A DNA stretch of 64,000 nt from Pseudomonadota bacterium (GTDB lineage: Bacteria > Pseudomonadota > Gammaproteobacteria > Xanthomonadales > Rhodanobacteraceae): contig JAJYSM010000007.1 in assembly GCA_021793575.1 (NCBI GenBank), positions 1 to 64,000 on the forward strand, in the 5' to 3' direction. This document shows, piece by piece, positions 1 to 11,052 of this stretch (within the stretch, counting starts at the first letter, position 1; every line of letters begins with the position of its first letter). Under the pieces are notes generated by a model. It had not been told where the DNA came from and made no database searches. It saw only the letters and a program-made list of their open reading frames with translations. The translations under genes were made by a program, and so were the position numbers.

Positions 1-409
1 ACGGCACGATGTTGGCGTGATGCTCCATGGTGGTGGTGAGGATCGCGTCGCCGGCCTGCAGCCGCGGCAGCGCGTAGCTGTAGGCGACCAGGTTGATCGA
101 CTGGGTGGTGCCGGAGGTGAGGATCAGTTCGTTGCGCGAGGCGGCGTTGATGAAGCGCGCCAGCTTGTCGCGCGCACCCTCGTAGGCGGCCGTGGCCTCC
201 TCGCCAAGCTGGTGCACTGCGCGCGACACGTTCGCGTTGTGTTCGCGGTAGTGGGCGTTCATCGCCTCGATCACCGACGCCGGCTTCTGGCTGGTGTTGG
301 CGTTGTCGAAATACACCAGCGGCTTGCCGTGCACGGTGCGCGCCAGCAGCGGGAAATCCGCGCGGATGCGCTGGATGTCGAAGACGGTGGGGGTGGGTTG
401 TGGGTTCAT
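1..409 (-). CDS. sufS: Cysteine desulfurase SufS, N-terminal part (runs off window)
   Basis: This is the first 136 codons of a PLP-dependent class V aminotransferase-fold cysteine desulfurase, which takes sulfur from L-cysteine for Fe-S cluster assembly. Visible family marks are the N-terminal FPLL segment, VYFDNANTSQKP, HRxxHxLGEEAT-type helix residues, LTSGTTQSINLVAYSY and TTMEHHANIVP. The PLP lysine and the catalytic cysteine lie beyond the left edge. The ATG at 409 has GGAG about 9 bases upstream. The gene follows sufD on the same strand after a 148-bp gap that holds a hairpin repeat; position at the end of sufBCD supports SufS over IscS. Confidence 0.93.
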   Translation of the reverse strand, partial: MNPQPTPTVFDIQRIRADFPLLARTVHGKPLVYFDNANTSQKPASVIEAMNAHYREHNANVSRAVHQLGEEATAAYEGARDKLARFINAASRNELILTSGTTQSINLVAYSYALPRLQAGDAILTTTMEHHANIVP

Positions 410-481
410 GCTGATGGCTCCGCTTCAATGCAACCTGCACTCTTGCTGGCAGCTTCGCTATGGCTCTTCGCGAGAGTGGCC

Positions 482-520
482 CCTCACCCTGCCCTCTCCC
501 CGCAGGGAGAGGGTTTTTAC
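482..520. repeat. Dispersed hairpin repeat (CCCTCTCCC/GGGAGAGGG) in the sufD-sufS gap
   Basis: CCCTCTCCC (492-500) pairs with GGGAGAGGG (505-513) over a 4-base loop and is followed on the plus strand by five T. The CCCCTCACCCTGCCCTCTCC context recurs at 55612-55646 in the sdhB-sdhE gap. Read on the plus strand it resembles a terminator. On the minus strand, in the direction of suf transcription, it would be a hairpin preceded by A residues, possibly a processing or partial attenuation point. Role is inference. Confidence 0.6.
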
Positions 521-557
521 GGCGGCTTCCAGCTTCGACGTTCGTCGCCTGCTTCGC

Positions 558-1865
558 TCAAGTATCCGGCAGCTGCGCGAGCAGCAGCGTGGCCAGATGG
601 TCGCGCAGCGGTTCGTTCGGCAGATCGTCCAGCACCGCGCGGCAGAACGCGGCAGTCAGCAGGGCGCGGGCTTCCGCCAGCGGCAGGCCGCGCGAGCGCA
701 GGTAGAACAGCGCGCGCTCGTCGAGCTGGCCGACGGTGGCGCCGTGCGCGGCCTTCACTTCGTCGGCGTGGATTTCCAGCTCCGGCTTGGTGTCGATCTC
801 GGCGCCGGGCGACAGCAGCAGGTTCTTGTTGCTGAGGCTGGCATCGCTGCCGTCGGCGCCGGGCGCCACCACGATCGCGCCGCGAAACACGCCACGCGCG
901 CGGTCGCTGGCCACGCCGCGCCAGATCGAGCTGGAGGCGGTGTTCAGCGCCTGATGGCGGATCGCCAGCTGGGTGTCGACGTGCTGGCGGCCATGCGGCA
1001 TGAATACGCCGCGCGTATCCAGCCGCGCGCCATCGCCCACCAGTTCGGCCTGCAGGTCGTGGCGCACCAGCGCGCCGCCGAGTTCCAGCACGTGCACGGT
1101 GGCGTGCGCGCGCGCCTGCAGGCGCAGCTGGCTGCGCCGGATCAGGCTGGCACCGATGGCCGCGTGCTGCAGCACGGTGGCGTGCAGACGCGCGCCCTCG
1201 CGCAGCTCGATCGCGCTGACCAGCGTAGCCAGATGCATCTGCTCGCCGCTGGCCACATGCTGCTCGATCAGGCTCAGCTCGGCACCTTCGCCCAGCTCGA
1301 TCACGCTGCGCGCATGCCAGGCCAGGTCGACCGCCGCGGCCGCACCGACAAACACCAGCTGCACCGGTGCGGTGATTTTCGCGCCGGCGGCGACCCGCAA
1401 CACCACGCCGTCGCCGGCGCTGGCGGCGTTGATCCGCGCGAACGCATCGCCGGGTTCGCGCGCCTGGCGCGACAGCGCGAAGCGCAGCGGCTCGGCATCG
1501 CCCTGCAGCGCCTGCGACAGCGGCTGCAGCACCAGCCCGGTTGGCAGCGCGTCCAGCCGCGACAGGTCGGCGCGGAACGCGCCGTTGACGAACACCAGCC
1601 GCGGTCCGGCGATGCCGGGCAGCACCAGCGCAGCGGTGTCCACCGCGTGCGTCTGCGCCGCGGCGTCGCCGCTGGCGAAGCGGCGCTGGGCCAGCGCCCG
1701 CAGCGCAGTGTATTTCCACGCCTCCATCCGCGTGTCGGGCAGGCCGCCGGCCGCAAAGGCCGCGCGCTGCTCGCGCCGCACCTGATCCAGCCAGTCGATG
1801 CCGCTGGGCGGCAGCGGCGCATCCAGCAGCGATGCCAGCAGCGGCGGCATGGCCGGCTGGCTCAT
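558..1865 (-). CDS. sufD: Fe-S cluster assembly protein SufD
   Basis: A 435-residue SufD, partner of SufB and SufC in the SufBC2D scaffold complex of the cytosol. The N-terminal helical part includes RMEAWKYTALR and the C-terminal half is the SufB/SufD beta-helix core, ending with GATVGQLDERALFYLRSRG and a leucine-rich tail. The start was set at the ATG at 1865 because it overlaps the sufC stop in an ATGA junction; the longer open frame upstream is an antisense-type extension through sufC. Length is typical of the family. No upstream promoter is needed: it is translationally coupled to sufC. Confidence 0.95.
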   Translation of the reverse strand: MSQPAMPPLLASLLDAPLPPSGIDWLDQVRREQRAAFAAGGLPDTRMEAWKYTALRALAQRRFASGDAAAQTHAVDTAALVLPGIAGPRLVFVNGAFRADLSRLDALPTGLVLQPLSQALQGDAEPLRFALSRQAREPGDAFARINAASAGDGVVLRVAAGAKITAPVQLVFVGAAAAVDLAWHARSVIELGEGAELSLIEQHVASGEQMHLATLVSAIELREGARLHATVLQHAAIGASLIRRSQLRLQARAHATVHVLELGGALVRHDLQAELVGDGARLDTRGVFMPHGRQHVDTQLAIRHQALNTASSSIWRGVASDRARGVFRGAIVVAPGADGSDASLSNKNLLLSPGAEIDTKPELEIHADEVKAAHGATVGQLDERALFYLRSRGLPLAEARALLTAAFCRAVLDDLPNEPLRDHLATLLLAQLPDT

Positions 1866-2620
1866 GCCGCCGCTCCCGCCGCGTGCCCGGCGTAGCCCTG
1901 CGCCTCCAGCTTCAGCGCCAGCGACTTGTCGCCGCTCTCGACGATGCGGCCGTCGGCCAGCACGTGCACGACATCGGGCACCACGTAATCGAGCAGGCGC
2001 TGGTAGTGGGTGATCATCAGGAACGCACGCGCGGGCGATCGCAGCGCGTTGACGCCCTGCGCCACCTGCTTCAGCGCGTCGATGTCCAGCCCCGAATCGG
2101 TCTCGTCGAGGATCGCCAGCTGCGGCTCCAGCACCGCCATCTGAAAGATCTCGTTGCGCTTCTTCTCGCCGCCGGAGAAACCCTCGTTGACCGCGCGATG
2201 CAGCAGCTCGTCGGAGATCTGCATCACTTTCAGCTTCTCGCGCACCAGCTTGAGAAACTGCATGGAGTCCAGCTGCTGCTCGCCGCGCGCCTTGCGCTGC
2301 GCGTTCAGCGCCGCGCGCAAAAAGTAGGTGTTGTTGACGCCCGGAATCTCCACCGGGTACTGGAACGCCAGGAACACGCCGGCAGCGGCGCGCGCCTCCG
2401 GCTCCAGCGCCAGCAGGTCGATGCCGTTGTAGGTCACCGTGCCGGCGGTGACCTCGTAGCCATCGCGTCCGCACAGCACGTTGCCCAGGGTGGACTTGCC
2501 GGCGCCGTTCGGCCCCATGATGGCGTGCACCTCGCCCGCGCTGACGCTGAGGCTGAGGCCCTTGAGGATTTCCTTGCCGGCCACGCGGGCGTGCAGGTTG
2601 TCGATTGTCAGCATGCTCAT
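1862..2620 (-). CDS. sufC: Fe-S cluster assembly ATPase SufC
   Basis: A 252-residue ABC-type ATPase that powers the SufBC2D scaffold. Walker A is GPNGAGKST, the signature segment is FSGGEKKRNE, and Walker B ends LAILDETDSGLD, the SufC-specific form. LITHYQRLLDY carries the switch histidine. The ATG at 2620 overlaps the stop of the upstream lipoprotein gene by 4 bases (ATGA), and its own stop overlaps sufD the same way. An internal ATG two codons on is an alternative start. Lack of membrane domains and the operon context separate it from transporters. Confidence 0.97.
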   Translation of the reverse strand: MSMLTIDNLHARVAGKEILKGLSLSVSAGEVHAIMGPNGAGKSTLGNVLCGRDGYEVTAGTVTYNGIDLLALEPEARAAAGVFLAFQYPVEIPGVNNTYFLRAALNAQRKARGEQQLDSMQFLKLVREKLKVMQISDELLHRAVNEGFSGGEKKRNEIFQMAVLEPQLAILDETDSGLDIDALKQVAQGVNALRSPARAFLMITHYQRLLDYVVPDVVHVLADGRIVESGDKSLALKLEAQGYAGHAAGAAA

Positions 2621-3126
2621 TGTTTCGATTCCGGGGCCGCCAGCGTGCACGACCCATTGCCTACCAGTGACGCGTCGCCCGCGATCACGCTCGACCGGCT
2701 GGCGGCGCCGAGATCGCAGCGGGCGACGAGAGTGACGTTCATGACATGGCCGAACAGCGTGGGGTCCTGCAGCCAGCCCGGCTGCCACAAGCGGCCGTCG
2801 GCGGAGAGCTGCAGGCCCCACGGAAACGTGCGCTGCTCCACGCCCAGCACCGGCACCTGGCCGGTCCACGCAAACCGGCGGATCGGCCCGATCGCAAAAT
2901 GCCCCTGCGCGTCGGTGACCGTATCCCGACGGATCGCGGTGGGCGCCACGGCGCCGCCGGCGGTCAGCACATCGGCCAGTTGCACATGCACGCCGGCCAC
3001 CGGCTGGCCAGCGCGGGTCACGGTGCCGCTGATGCGCGGCGCGGTGAGGATGTGATGCGGCCACACCACGCAGCCGCTCACGCCCGCGAACAGGGCGCAC
3101 AGCAGAAGTCGGAAAACCCGCGTCAT
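2617..3126 (-). CDS. Putative lipoprotein with carboxypeptidase-regulatory-like domain, embedded in the suf operon
   Basis: A 169-residue protein with a lipoprotein signal: positive N-end, hydrophobic stretch, then VSGC as lipobox near residue 18. Residues about 30-100 (ISGTVTRAGQPVAGVHVQL through TVTDAQGHFAIGPI) match a carboxypeptidase-regulatory-like beta-sandwich of the kind seen in envelope proteins. I do not recognise a function. It is coupled on both sides by ATGA overlaps (GNAT upstream, sufC downstream), so it is expressed with the Fe-S machinery although it would sit in the envelope. No metal- or cluster-binding cysteine motif is obvious. Confidence 0.8.
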   Translation of the reverse strand: MTRVFRLLLCALFAGVSGCVVWPHHILTAPRISGTVTRAGQPVAGVHVQLADVLTAGGAVAPTAIRRDTVTDAQGHFAIGPIRRFAWTGQVPVLGVEQRTFPWGLQLSADGRLWQPGWLQDPTLFGHVMNVTLVARCDLGAASRSSVIAGDASLVGNGSCTLAAPESKQ

Positions 3127-3658
3127 GCCACCGCGCCTTCGGCTGCCGCAGCACGCTGACTGGTGCCAGCCAGCGCGGCGATGGCGGCCGGGTTCATGCG
3201 GCAGGTCAGCCATTCCTTCATCACCACCGCGCCCAGCGATTTGTAGAAGGCGATCGACGGCGCGTTCCAGTCCAGCACCGACCACTGCAGCCGCGGCAGC
3301 TGCTCGGCCACGCAGCGCTGCGCCAGATGCGCGATCAACGCCTTGCCGATGCCGTGGCCGCGAAACGGCGGACGCACGAACAGGTCTTCCAGATAGATGC
3401 CGGCGCGGCCGTTGAAGGTGGAGTAGTTGTAGAACCACAGCGCGAAGCCGGCGACTTCGCCGTTTGACAGCGCGATGTCGCAGTGCGCACGCGGGGTGGC
3501 GCCGAACAGGTCGCGGCGCAGGTCGTCCTCGCTGGCATCGACCTCGTGCAGCAGCTTTTCGTAATCGGCCAGTTCGCGGATCAGCGCGAGAATCTCGGGC
3601 ACGTCGGCCACGGTCGCGGGGCGCAGCTGCAGCGCGGCGGATGTCCGGTTCGTTTCCA

Positions 3659-3659
<1 letters not shown>
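3123..3659 (-). CDS. GNAT family N-acetyltransferase (diamine/thialysine acetyltransferase-like), embedded in the suf operon
   Basis: A 178-residue GNAT protein. The N-terminus LRPATVADVPEILALI is the beta1/alpha1 of the fold, FVRPPFRGHGIGKALI is the acetyl-CoA-binding motif A, and LDWNAPSIAFYKSLGA resembles the C-terminal part of spermidine/spermine and thialysine acetyltransferases. The substrate cannot be told from sequence. Its start overlaps the sufB stop (TGATG) and its stop overlaps the lipoprotein start (ATGA). The tight coupling suggests co-expression with Fe-S assembly; a role in acting on a polyamine, cysteine analogue or Suf protein would be speculation. Confidence 0.88.
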
Positions 3660-5127
<1,468 letters not shown>

Positions 5128-5131
<4 letters not shown>

Positions 5132-5598
5132 CCGGGGGTGGCCTCACCGGTGCGCGCGGTCGGCCATGTCACGGTCACGGCGATACGCCGGCTCGGCGGC
5201 GGCTTGAGCATGTCGGCCAGGCTCACCGCGCGCAGGGCATTTTCCAGCACGTGGTTGATCCTCTGCCAGCTGCCGCGCACGCCGCACTGCGACTCGCGAT
5301 CGCACTGGCCCTCGGCCACGCCGCATTCGGTCATGCCGATCGGCCCTTCCAGCGCCTCGACGATTTCCGCCAGCGAGATCTCGCTGGCCGGGCGCGACAG
5401 CCGGTAGCCACCGTTGACGCCGCGAAACGATTCGACCAGCGCCGCATGGCCGAGCGCCTTCAGCAGCTTGCTCACCGTGGGCAGCTCCAGCCGCGTCTCG
5501 TCGGCGATCTGCACCGTGCTCAGCACGTCGCGCGAATGCGCGGCGATGCAGGTCATCACCACGGTGGCGTAATCGGTGAGTCGACTGACGCGAAGCAT
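5128..5598 (-). CDS. sufR: Rrf2 family Fe-S-sensing transcriptional regulator SufR (IscR-like)
   Basis: A 156-residue Rrf2 winged-helix regulator. [16 protein letters not shown] and [19 protein letters not shown] form the DNA-binding half. Three cysteines in [16 protein letters not shown] (C-x6-C-x5-C) are placed to hold an Fe-S cluster, as in IscR and SUF-type Rrf2 repressors. As first gene of the suf operon it most likely represses the operon when clusters are sufficient. An IscR-like palindrome lies 32-44 bases upstream of its start codon. The 58-residue-scale tail after the cysteine cluster is proline- and threonine-rich. Confidence 0.92.
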
Positions 5599-5629
5599 GC
5601 GGCGCTCGGGCCTGCGGGGCTTGAATCGG

Positions 5630-5642
5630 GACTAAAATGGTA
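5630..5642. promoter_or_regulatory. Candidate IscR/SufR-type operator upstream of sufR
   Basis: GACTAAAATGGTA matches 11 of 13 positions of the E. coli IscR type-1 core GACTRWWWYAGTC. It is an A/T-rich island in high-GC surroundings, 32 bases before the sufR start. This suggests autoregulation of the suf operon by SufR; the consensus comes from IscR, so the assignment to this protein is inference. Confidence 0.6.
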
Positions 5643-5723
5643 CTGATTCGCCGGGCTGCGGTCAATGCGGCACCGGCGCGCACCATGATCGGGCAATGCT
5701 GCCAGCGAGTTGCCCGGCTTTAG

Positions 5724-7542
<1,819 letters not shown>

Positions 7543-7675
7543 GAGGCTGGTTGATCCGGCCCGCGAATACGTCGCCGCCACCGTTCACCGGGTGTGGTGA
7601 GGCGTTGTCGACCGCAGCCTGCGTGCCTTCGTGCGCTGTCCGATAGCGGCATCCGCCACTCATTCAAAGCGAACC

Positions 7676-7791
7676 TCCAGAAACCTCGTCATTCCGGCGA
7701 AAGCCGGAATCCAGCGACTTCAACTCATTGAAATCAGAGGCACTGGATCCCGGCTTTCGCCGGGATGACGAGCAAAATCCTGGTTTCTAGA
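7676..7791. repeat. Palindromic dispersed element in the amtB-amgK gap
   Basis: The left arm (CGTCATTCCGGCGAAAGCCG, starting near 7687) is mirrored by the right arm (CGGCTTTCGCCGGGATGACG, ending near 7770), and both continue into CCAGAAACC/GGTTTCTAG flanks. Each arm is itself a small hairpin. This is the MITE/REP-like GTCATTCCGGC family found in many proteobacterial genomes. The rest of the 375-bp gap (7543-7917) shows no gene; the element may terminate amtB transcription. Confidence 0.75.
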
Positions 7792-7917
7792 AGTTCCCCA
7801 AAGCACAGGTTGCTGCGGCGCAAGCATGCCTTGCGGGGTGACGCGGGCACCTGCGCCAAGGTTTTCGTGCGGCCTCGCTGGCGTTAAGCTGAGCGGCCAC
7901 CGGCTGACCCGAGTTGC

Positions 7918-8928
7918 ATGGAAACCCACGATCGCATTGCTGCCCGCCTCGCCTGGACCCGGGCCGCCCTGGGCGATCCCGCGCTGCAGCTCGCACCGGC
8001 TTCGGCCGATGCCAGTTTCCGCAGCTACTGGCGCACCCATCATCAGGGGCAAAGCTGGATCGTGATGGATTCGCCGCCCGCGCAGGAGGATCCGGCGCCG
8101 TGGCTGGCGATCGGCGCACGGCTGGCCGCGGCCGGACTGCATGTGCCGGCCGTGCGCGCGCACGACCTGCAGCAAGGCTTCCTGCTGATCGAGGATCTCG
8201 GCTCCGACCTCTACCTGCCCGCGCTCGGCGAGGACACGGTGGACGCGCTGTACGGCGCGGCGCTGGACGCGTTGCTGCGCCTGCAGTCGCACACCGACGT
8301 GCGCGGCATGCTGCCCTACGACCGCGCCTTCCTGCAGCGCGAGCTGGAGCTGATGCCGGAGTGGTTCCTGGCCCGCCACCTCGGCCACGCGACCGATGCG
8401 CGCGAGCGGCAGCTGCTGCAGGATGCGTTCGACGTGATCCTCGACGAGGCGATGGTGCAGCCGCGCTGCTTCGTGCACCGCGATTTCCACAGCCGCAACC
8501 TGCTCGTGGTCGGCGACAACAATCCGGGCATCATCGATTTCCAGGGCGCCCTGCTCGGCCCGCTCACCTACGACCTCGCCTCGCTGCTGCGCGACTGCTA
8601 CATCGCGTGGGATCCCGCGCGGGTGGAAGGCTGGGCCGAAGGCTACCGCCAGCGCCTGCAGCAGGCCGGGCTGATCGACGCCAGCGTCGACCGCGCGCGC
8701 TTCCTGCGCTGGTTCGACCTGATCGGGCTGCAGCGCCACCTCAAGGTGCTCGGCATCTTCTGCCGGCTCGCCTACCGCGACGGCAAGCCCGGCTACCTCG
8801 ACGACCTGCCGCGCGTGTACCGCTACGTGATCGAGGTGGCCAGCCGCTACCCCGAGCTGGCCGCGCTGGCGGCGCTGCTCGAACGCTGCGTCGGCGCACG
8901 CGACCTGCGCCTGCCGGTGGCGGCATGA
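7918..8928 (+). CDS. amgK: N-acetylmuramate/N-acetylglucosamine anomeric kinase AmgK
   Basis: A 336-residue aminoglycoside-phosphotransferase-fold kinase. CFVHRDFHSRNLLV is the catalytic loop and PGIIDFQGALLGPLTYDLAS carries the metal-binding aspartate; FLLIEDLG is the hinge. AmgK phosphorylates MurNAc (and GlcNAc) at C1 in the cell-wall recycling route that bypasses de novo UDP-MurNAc synthesis and gives intrinsic fosfomycin tolerance in pseudomonads. The specific call rests on the ATGA overlap with murU, since the fold alone is generic. Confidence 0.9.
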   Translation: METHDRIAARLAWTRAALGDPALQLAPASADASFRSYWRTHHQGQSWIVMDSPPAQEDPAPWLAIGARLAAAGLHVPAVRAHDLQQGFLLIEDLGSDLYLPALGEDTVDALYGAALDALLRLQSHTDVRGMLPYDRAFLQRELELMPEWFLARHLGHATDARERQLLQDAFDVILDEAMVQPRCFVHRDFHSRNLLVVGDNNPGIIDFQGALLGPLTYDLASLLRDCYIAWDPARVEGWAEGYRQRLQQAGLIDASVDRARFLRWFDLIGLQRHLKVLGIFCRLAYRDGKPGYLDDLPRVYRYVIEVASRYPELAALAALLERCVGARDLRLPVAA

Positions 8929-9644
8929 GGCACGCGCTGATCTTCGCCGCCGGGCTGGGCGAGCGCATGCGTCCGCTGACCGACCGCACGCCCAAGCCGC
9001 TGCTGCGCGTGGGCGGCAAGCCGCTGATCGTGTGGCATCTGGAAAAACTGGCAGCGACTGGCGTGCGCTACGTCGTGATCAACACCTCACACCTGGCCGA
9101 ACAGTTTCCCGACACGCTAGGCGACGGCGCGCGCTGGGGCCTGCGCATCCGCTACGCCTACGAGGGGCCGACCCCACTGGAAACCGGCGGCGGCATGCTC
9201 AACGCGCTGCCGCTGCTGGGGTCGGAGCCGTTCCTCGCCATCAGCGGCGACGTGTGGTGCGACGCTGATTTCGGCGCCCTGCCGCCGGCGCCAGCGGAGT
9301 TGGCGCATCTGCTGATGGTGGACAATCCGGCGCATCATCCCGATGGCGATTTCGCGCTGGACGCGCAGGGCCTGCTGCACGAGGCGGGCGCGCCGAAGCT
9401 CACCTTCAGCGGCATCGGCGTGTTCCGGCCCGCACTGCTGCACGACTGGCGCGCGGTGATCGGCGATGACGTCGCGGCACAGAGCACACCGCCGCGCTTC
9501 AAGCTGGTCTCGCTGCTGCGCGCGGCGATGGCGCGGGGCCAGGTCAGCGGCAGCCACCATCGCGGCCGCTGGACCGACGTGGGCACGCCGCAGCGGCTGG
9601 CGCAGCTGCAAACCGAGCTGCGCAGGCATCCCGCCGCGGGGTAA
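8925..9644 (+). CDS. murU: N-acetylmuramate alpha-1-phosphate uridylyltransferase MurU
   Basis: A 239-residue nucleotidyltransferase. It begins MRHALIFAAGLGERMRPLTD, the sugar-phosphate nucleotidyltransferase P-loop with the following TPKPLLRVGGKPL, and carries ISGDVWCD for metal binding. It converts MurNAc-1-phosphate to UDP-MurNAc after AmgK. The start ATG overlaps the amgK stop (ATGA). It is shorter than RmlA/GlmU-type proteins and has no acyltransferase domain, consistent with MurU. A repeat array follows within 10 bases of the stop. Confidence 0.92.
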   Translation: MRHALIFAAGLGERMRPLTDRTPKPLLRVGGKPLIVWHLEKLAATGVRYVVINTSHLAEQFPDTLGDGARWGLRIRYAYEGPTPLETGGGMLNALPLLGSEPFLAISGDVWCDADFGALPPAPAELAHLLMVDNPAHHPDGDFALDAQGLLHEAGAPKLTFSGIGVFRPALLHDWRAVIGDDVAAQSTPPRFKLVSLLRAAMARGQVSGSHHRGRWTDVGTPQRLAQLQTELRRHPAAG

Positions 9645-9653
9645 GCGCTTTTG

Positions 9654-9991
9654 TGTGGGAGTGACTTCAGTCGCGATGCTTTTGCACTGAATCAGCAGCG
9701 ATGCTCTTGCACTGACGCGGCATCAAAGCTGGAGCATCGCGACTGAAGTCGCTCCCACAGTGCTAAGGATGCGGATGCTTTTGTTGCAGGGACCCGGCAT
9801 CAAAGCCGGGGCAACGCGACCCGGAGCAAGCAGGCAGGCCCGAAGCGGCTCCATGGTGGGAGCGACTTCAGTCGCGATGCTCTTGCACTGAATCAGCATC
9901 GAAGCGGGAGCATCGCGACTGAAGTCGCTCCCACAGTCCTTGCAGTGAACCAGCATCGAAGCGGGAGCATCGCGACTGAAGTCGCTCCCAC
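9654..9991. repeat. Array of REP-like repeats (GTGGGAGCGACTTCAGTCGC) between murU and secF
   Basis: Five copies: plus orientation at 9654-9680 (one base variant) and 9856-9882, inverted at 9733-9759, 9908-9934 and 9965-9991. The last two belong to a direct repeat with a 57-base period sharing the CAGCATCGAAGCGGGAG lead. Plus/inverted neighbours can pair into long hairpins. The array fills the 373-bp gap between the convergent murU and secF genes, so it could serve as a bidirectional terminator. Another inverted pair of the same element lies at 35994-36070. No coding sequence is seen here. Confidence 0.85.
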
Positions 9992-10017
9992 AGTGCAAAT
10001 GATGCAAGAGGGGTGAC

Positions 10018-10980
10018 TTACGGGCGGCGCGCCAGCTCGGGGTTTTCCTTTGTCACCGGCATCAGGTCCTTTTTCGACACGCCCAGCCACAGCAGGATCG
10101 GGCTGGCCACGAAGATCGAAGACAGCGTGCCGACCAGGATGCCGATCAGCATGGTGACGGCGAAGCCGTGCACCGCCGGGCCGCCGAAGAAAAACAGCGC
10201 GCTCATGGTGATGCCAGTGAACAGCGAGGTGATGATGGTTCGCGACAAGGTGTTGTTGATCGAGCGGTTGAGGATCTCCTCCGGCTCGGCCTTGCGCGCC
10301 AGCCGGAACAGCTCGCGGATGCGGTCGAACACCACCACCTTGTCGTTGATCGAGTAGCCGATCACCGCCAGCACCGAGGCCAGCACTGTCATGTCGAACT
10401 CGCGCTGCACCAGCGCCAGGATGCCCAGCGTCACCAGCACGTCGTGGATTTCGGTGGCCACCGCGGCGATCGCGAAACGCCGCTCGAAGCGAATCCACAG
10501 ATAGCCCATGATGCCGAGTATCACGAACACCGCCGCCACGCTGCCGTCGCTCTTCAGCTCCGCGCCCACTTCGGCGCTGACGAAGTCGCGGCTCTTCAGC
10601 GTGGCGTCGGGGCGCGCCGCATGCAGCATCGCCAGCACGTCGCTGGAGATGCGATCGAGGTTGACCTTGCCGCCGGCTTCCAGCGCGGCCGGATCGTCCT
10701 TGGTCTGCAGCCGGATCGACACCTCGCGGGTACCGCCCAGGCTCTGCACGATCGGGTGCGCGACGCCGCCCTTGGCCAGCGCCGCGCGCACGTCGGCGAT
10801 CTGCACCGGCTGCGCGTAGTCGACTACCAGCGAGACGCCGCCGGTGAAATCCAGGCCGTAGTTCAAACCCTTGACCGCGATCAGCGCGATCGACGCGAGC
10901 ATCAGGAACACCGCGATGGCGATGCTGTACTTGCGCATGCCAAGGAACGGAATATTGCTGTTGTGGTTGAAGATTTCCAT
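10018..10980 (-). CDS. secF: Protein translocase subunit SecF
   Basis: A 320-residue inner-membrane protein, partner of SecD in the proton-driven complex that pulls preproteins through SecYEG. The N-terminal membrane span is followed by GLNYGLDFTGG, the hallmark of the SecD/SecF family, then a periplasmic domain, and five C-terminal spans with VIGYSINDKVVVFDRIRE and a FGGPAVHGFAVTMLIG segment. The downstream gene of secD, 72 bases away. Length and order match the gammaproteobacterial yajC-secD-secF unit. Confidence 0.97.
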   Translation of the reverse strand: MEIFNHNSNIPFLGMRKYSIAIAVFLMLASIALIAVKGLNYGLDFTGGVSLVVDYAQPVQIADVRAALAKGGVAHPIVQSLGGTREVSIRLQTKDDPAALEAGGKVNLDRISSDVLAMLHAARPDATLKSRDFVSAEVGAELKSDGSVAAVFVILGIMGYLWIRFERRFAIAAVATEIHDVLVTLGILALVQREFDMTVLASVLAVIGYSINDKVVVFDRIRELFRLARKAEPEEILNRSINNTLSRTIITSLFTGITMSALFFFGGPAVHGFAVTMLIGILVGTLSSIFVASPILLWLGVSKKDLMPVTKENPELARRP

Positions 10981-11052
10981 CGGGGCTCTCTATACGGACG
11001 TCCAATCCGGGCAAACGCGGCCATCCTTGGCCGCACTGTTCAATGAAACCCT

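Noticed and set aside
294-1895. A 533-codon plus-strand open frame opposite sufD
   Set aside because: Antisense shadow; sufD on the other strand has full family motifs and coupling.
9654-9991. Repeat array considered as a CRISPR
   Set aside because: Copies alternate in orientation, spacing is irregular and the spacers are themselves related.
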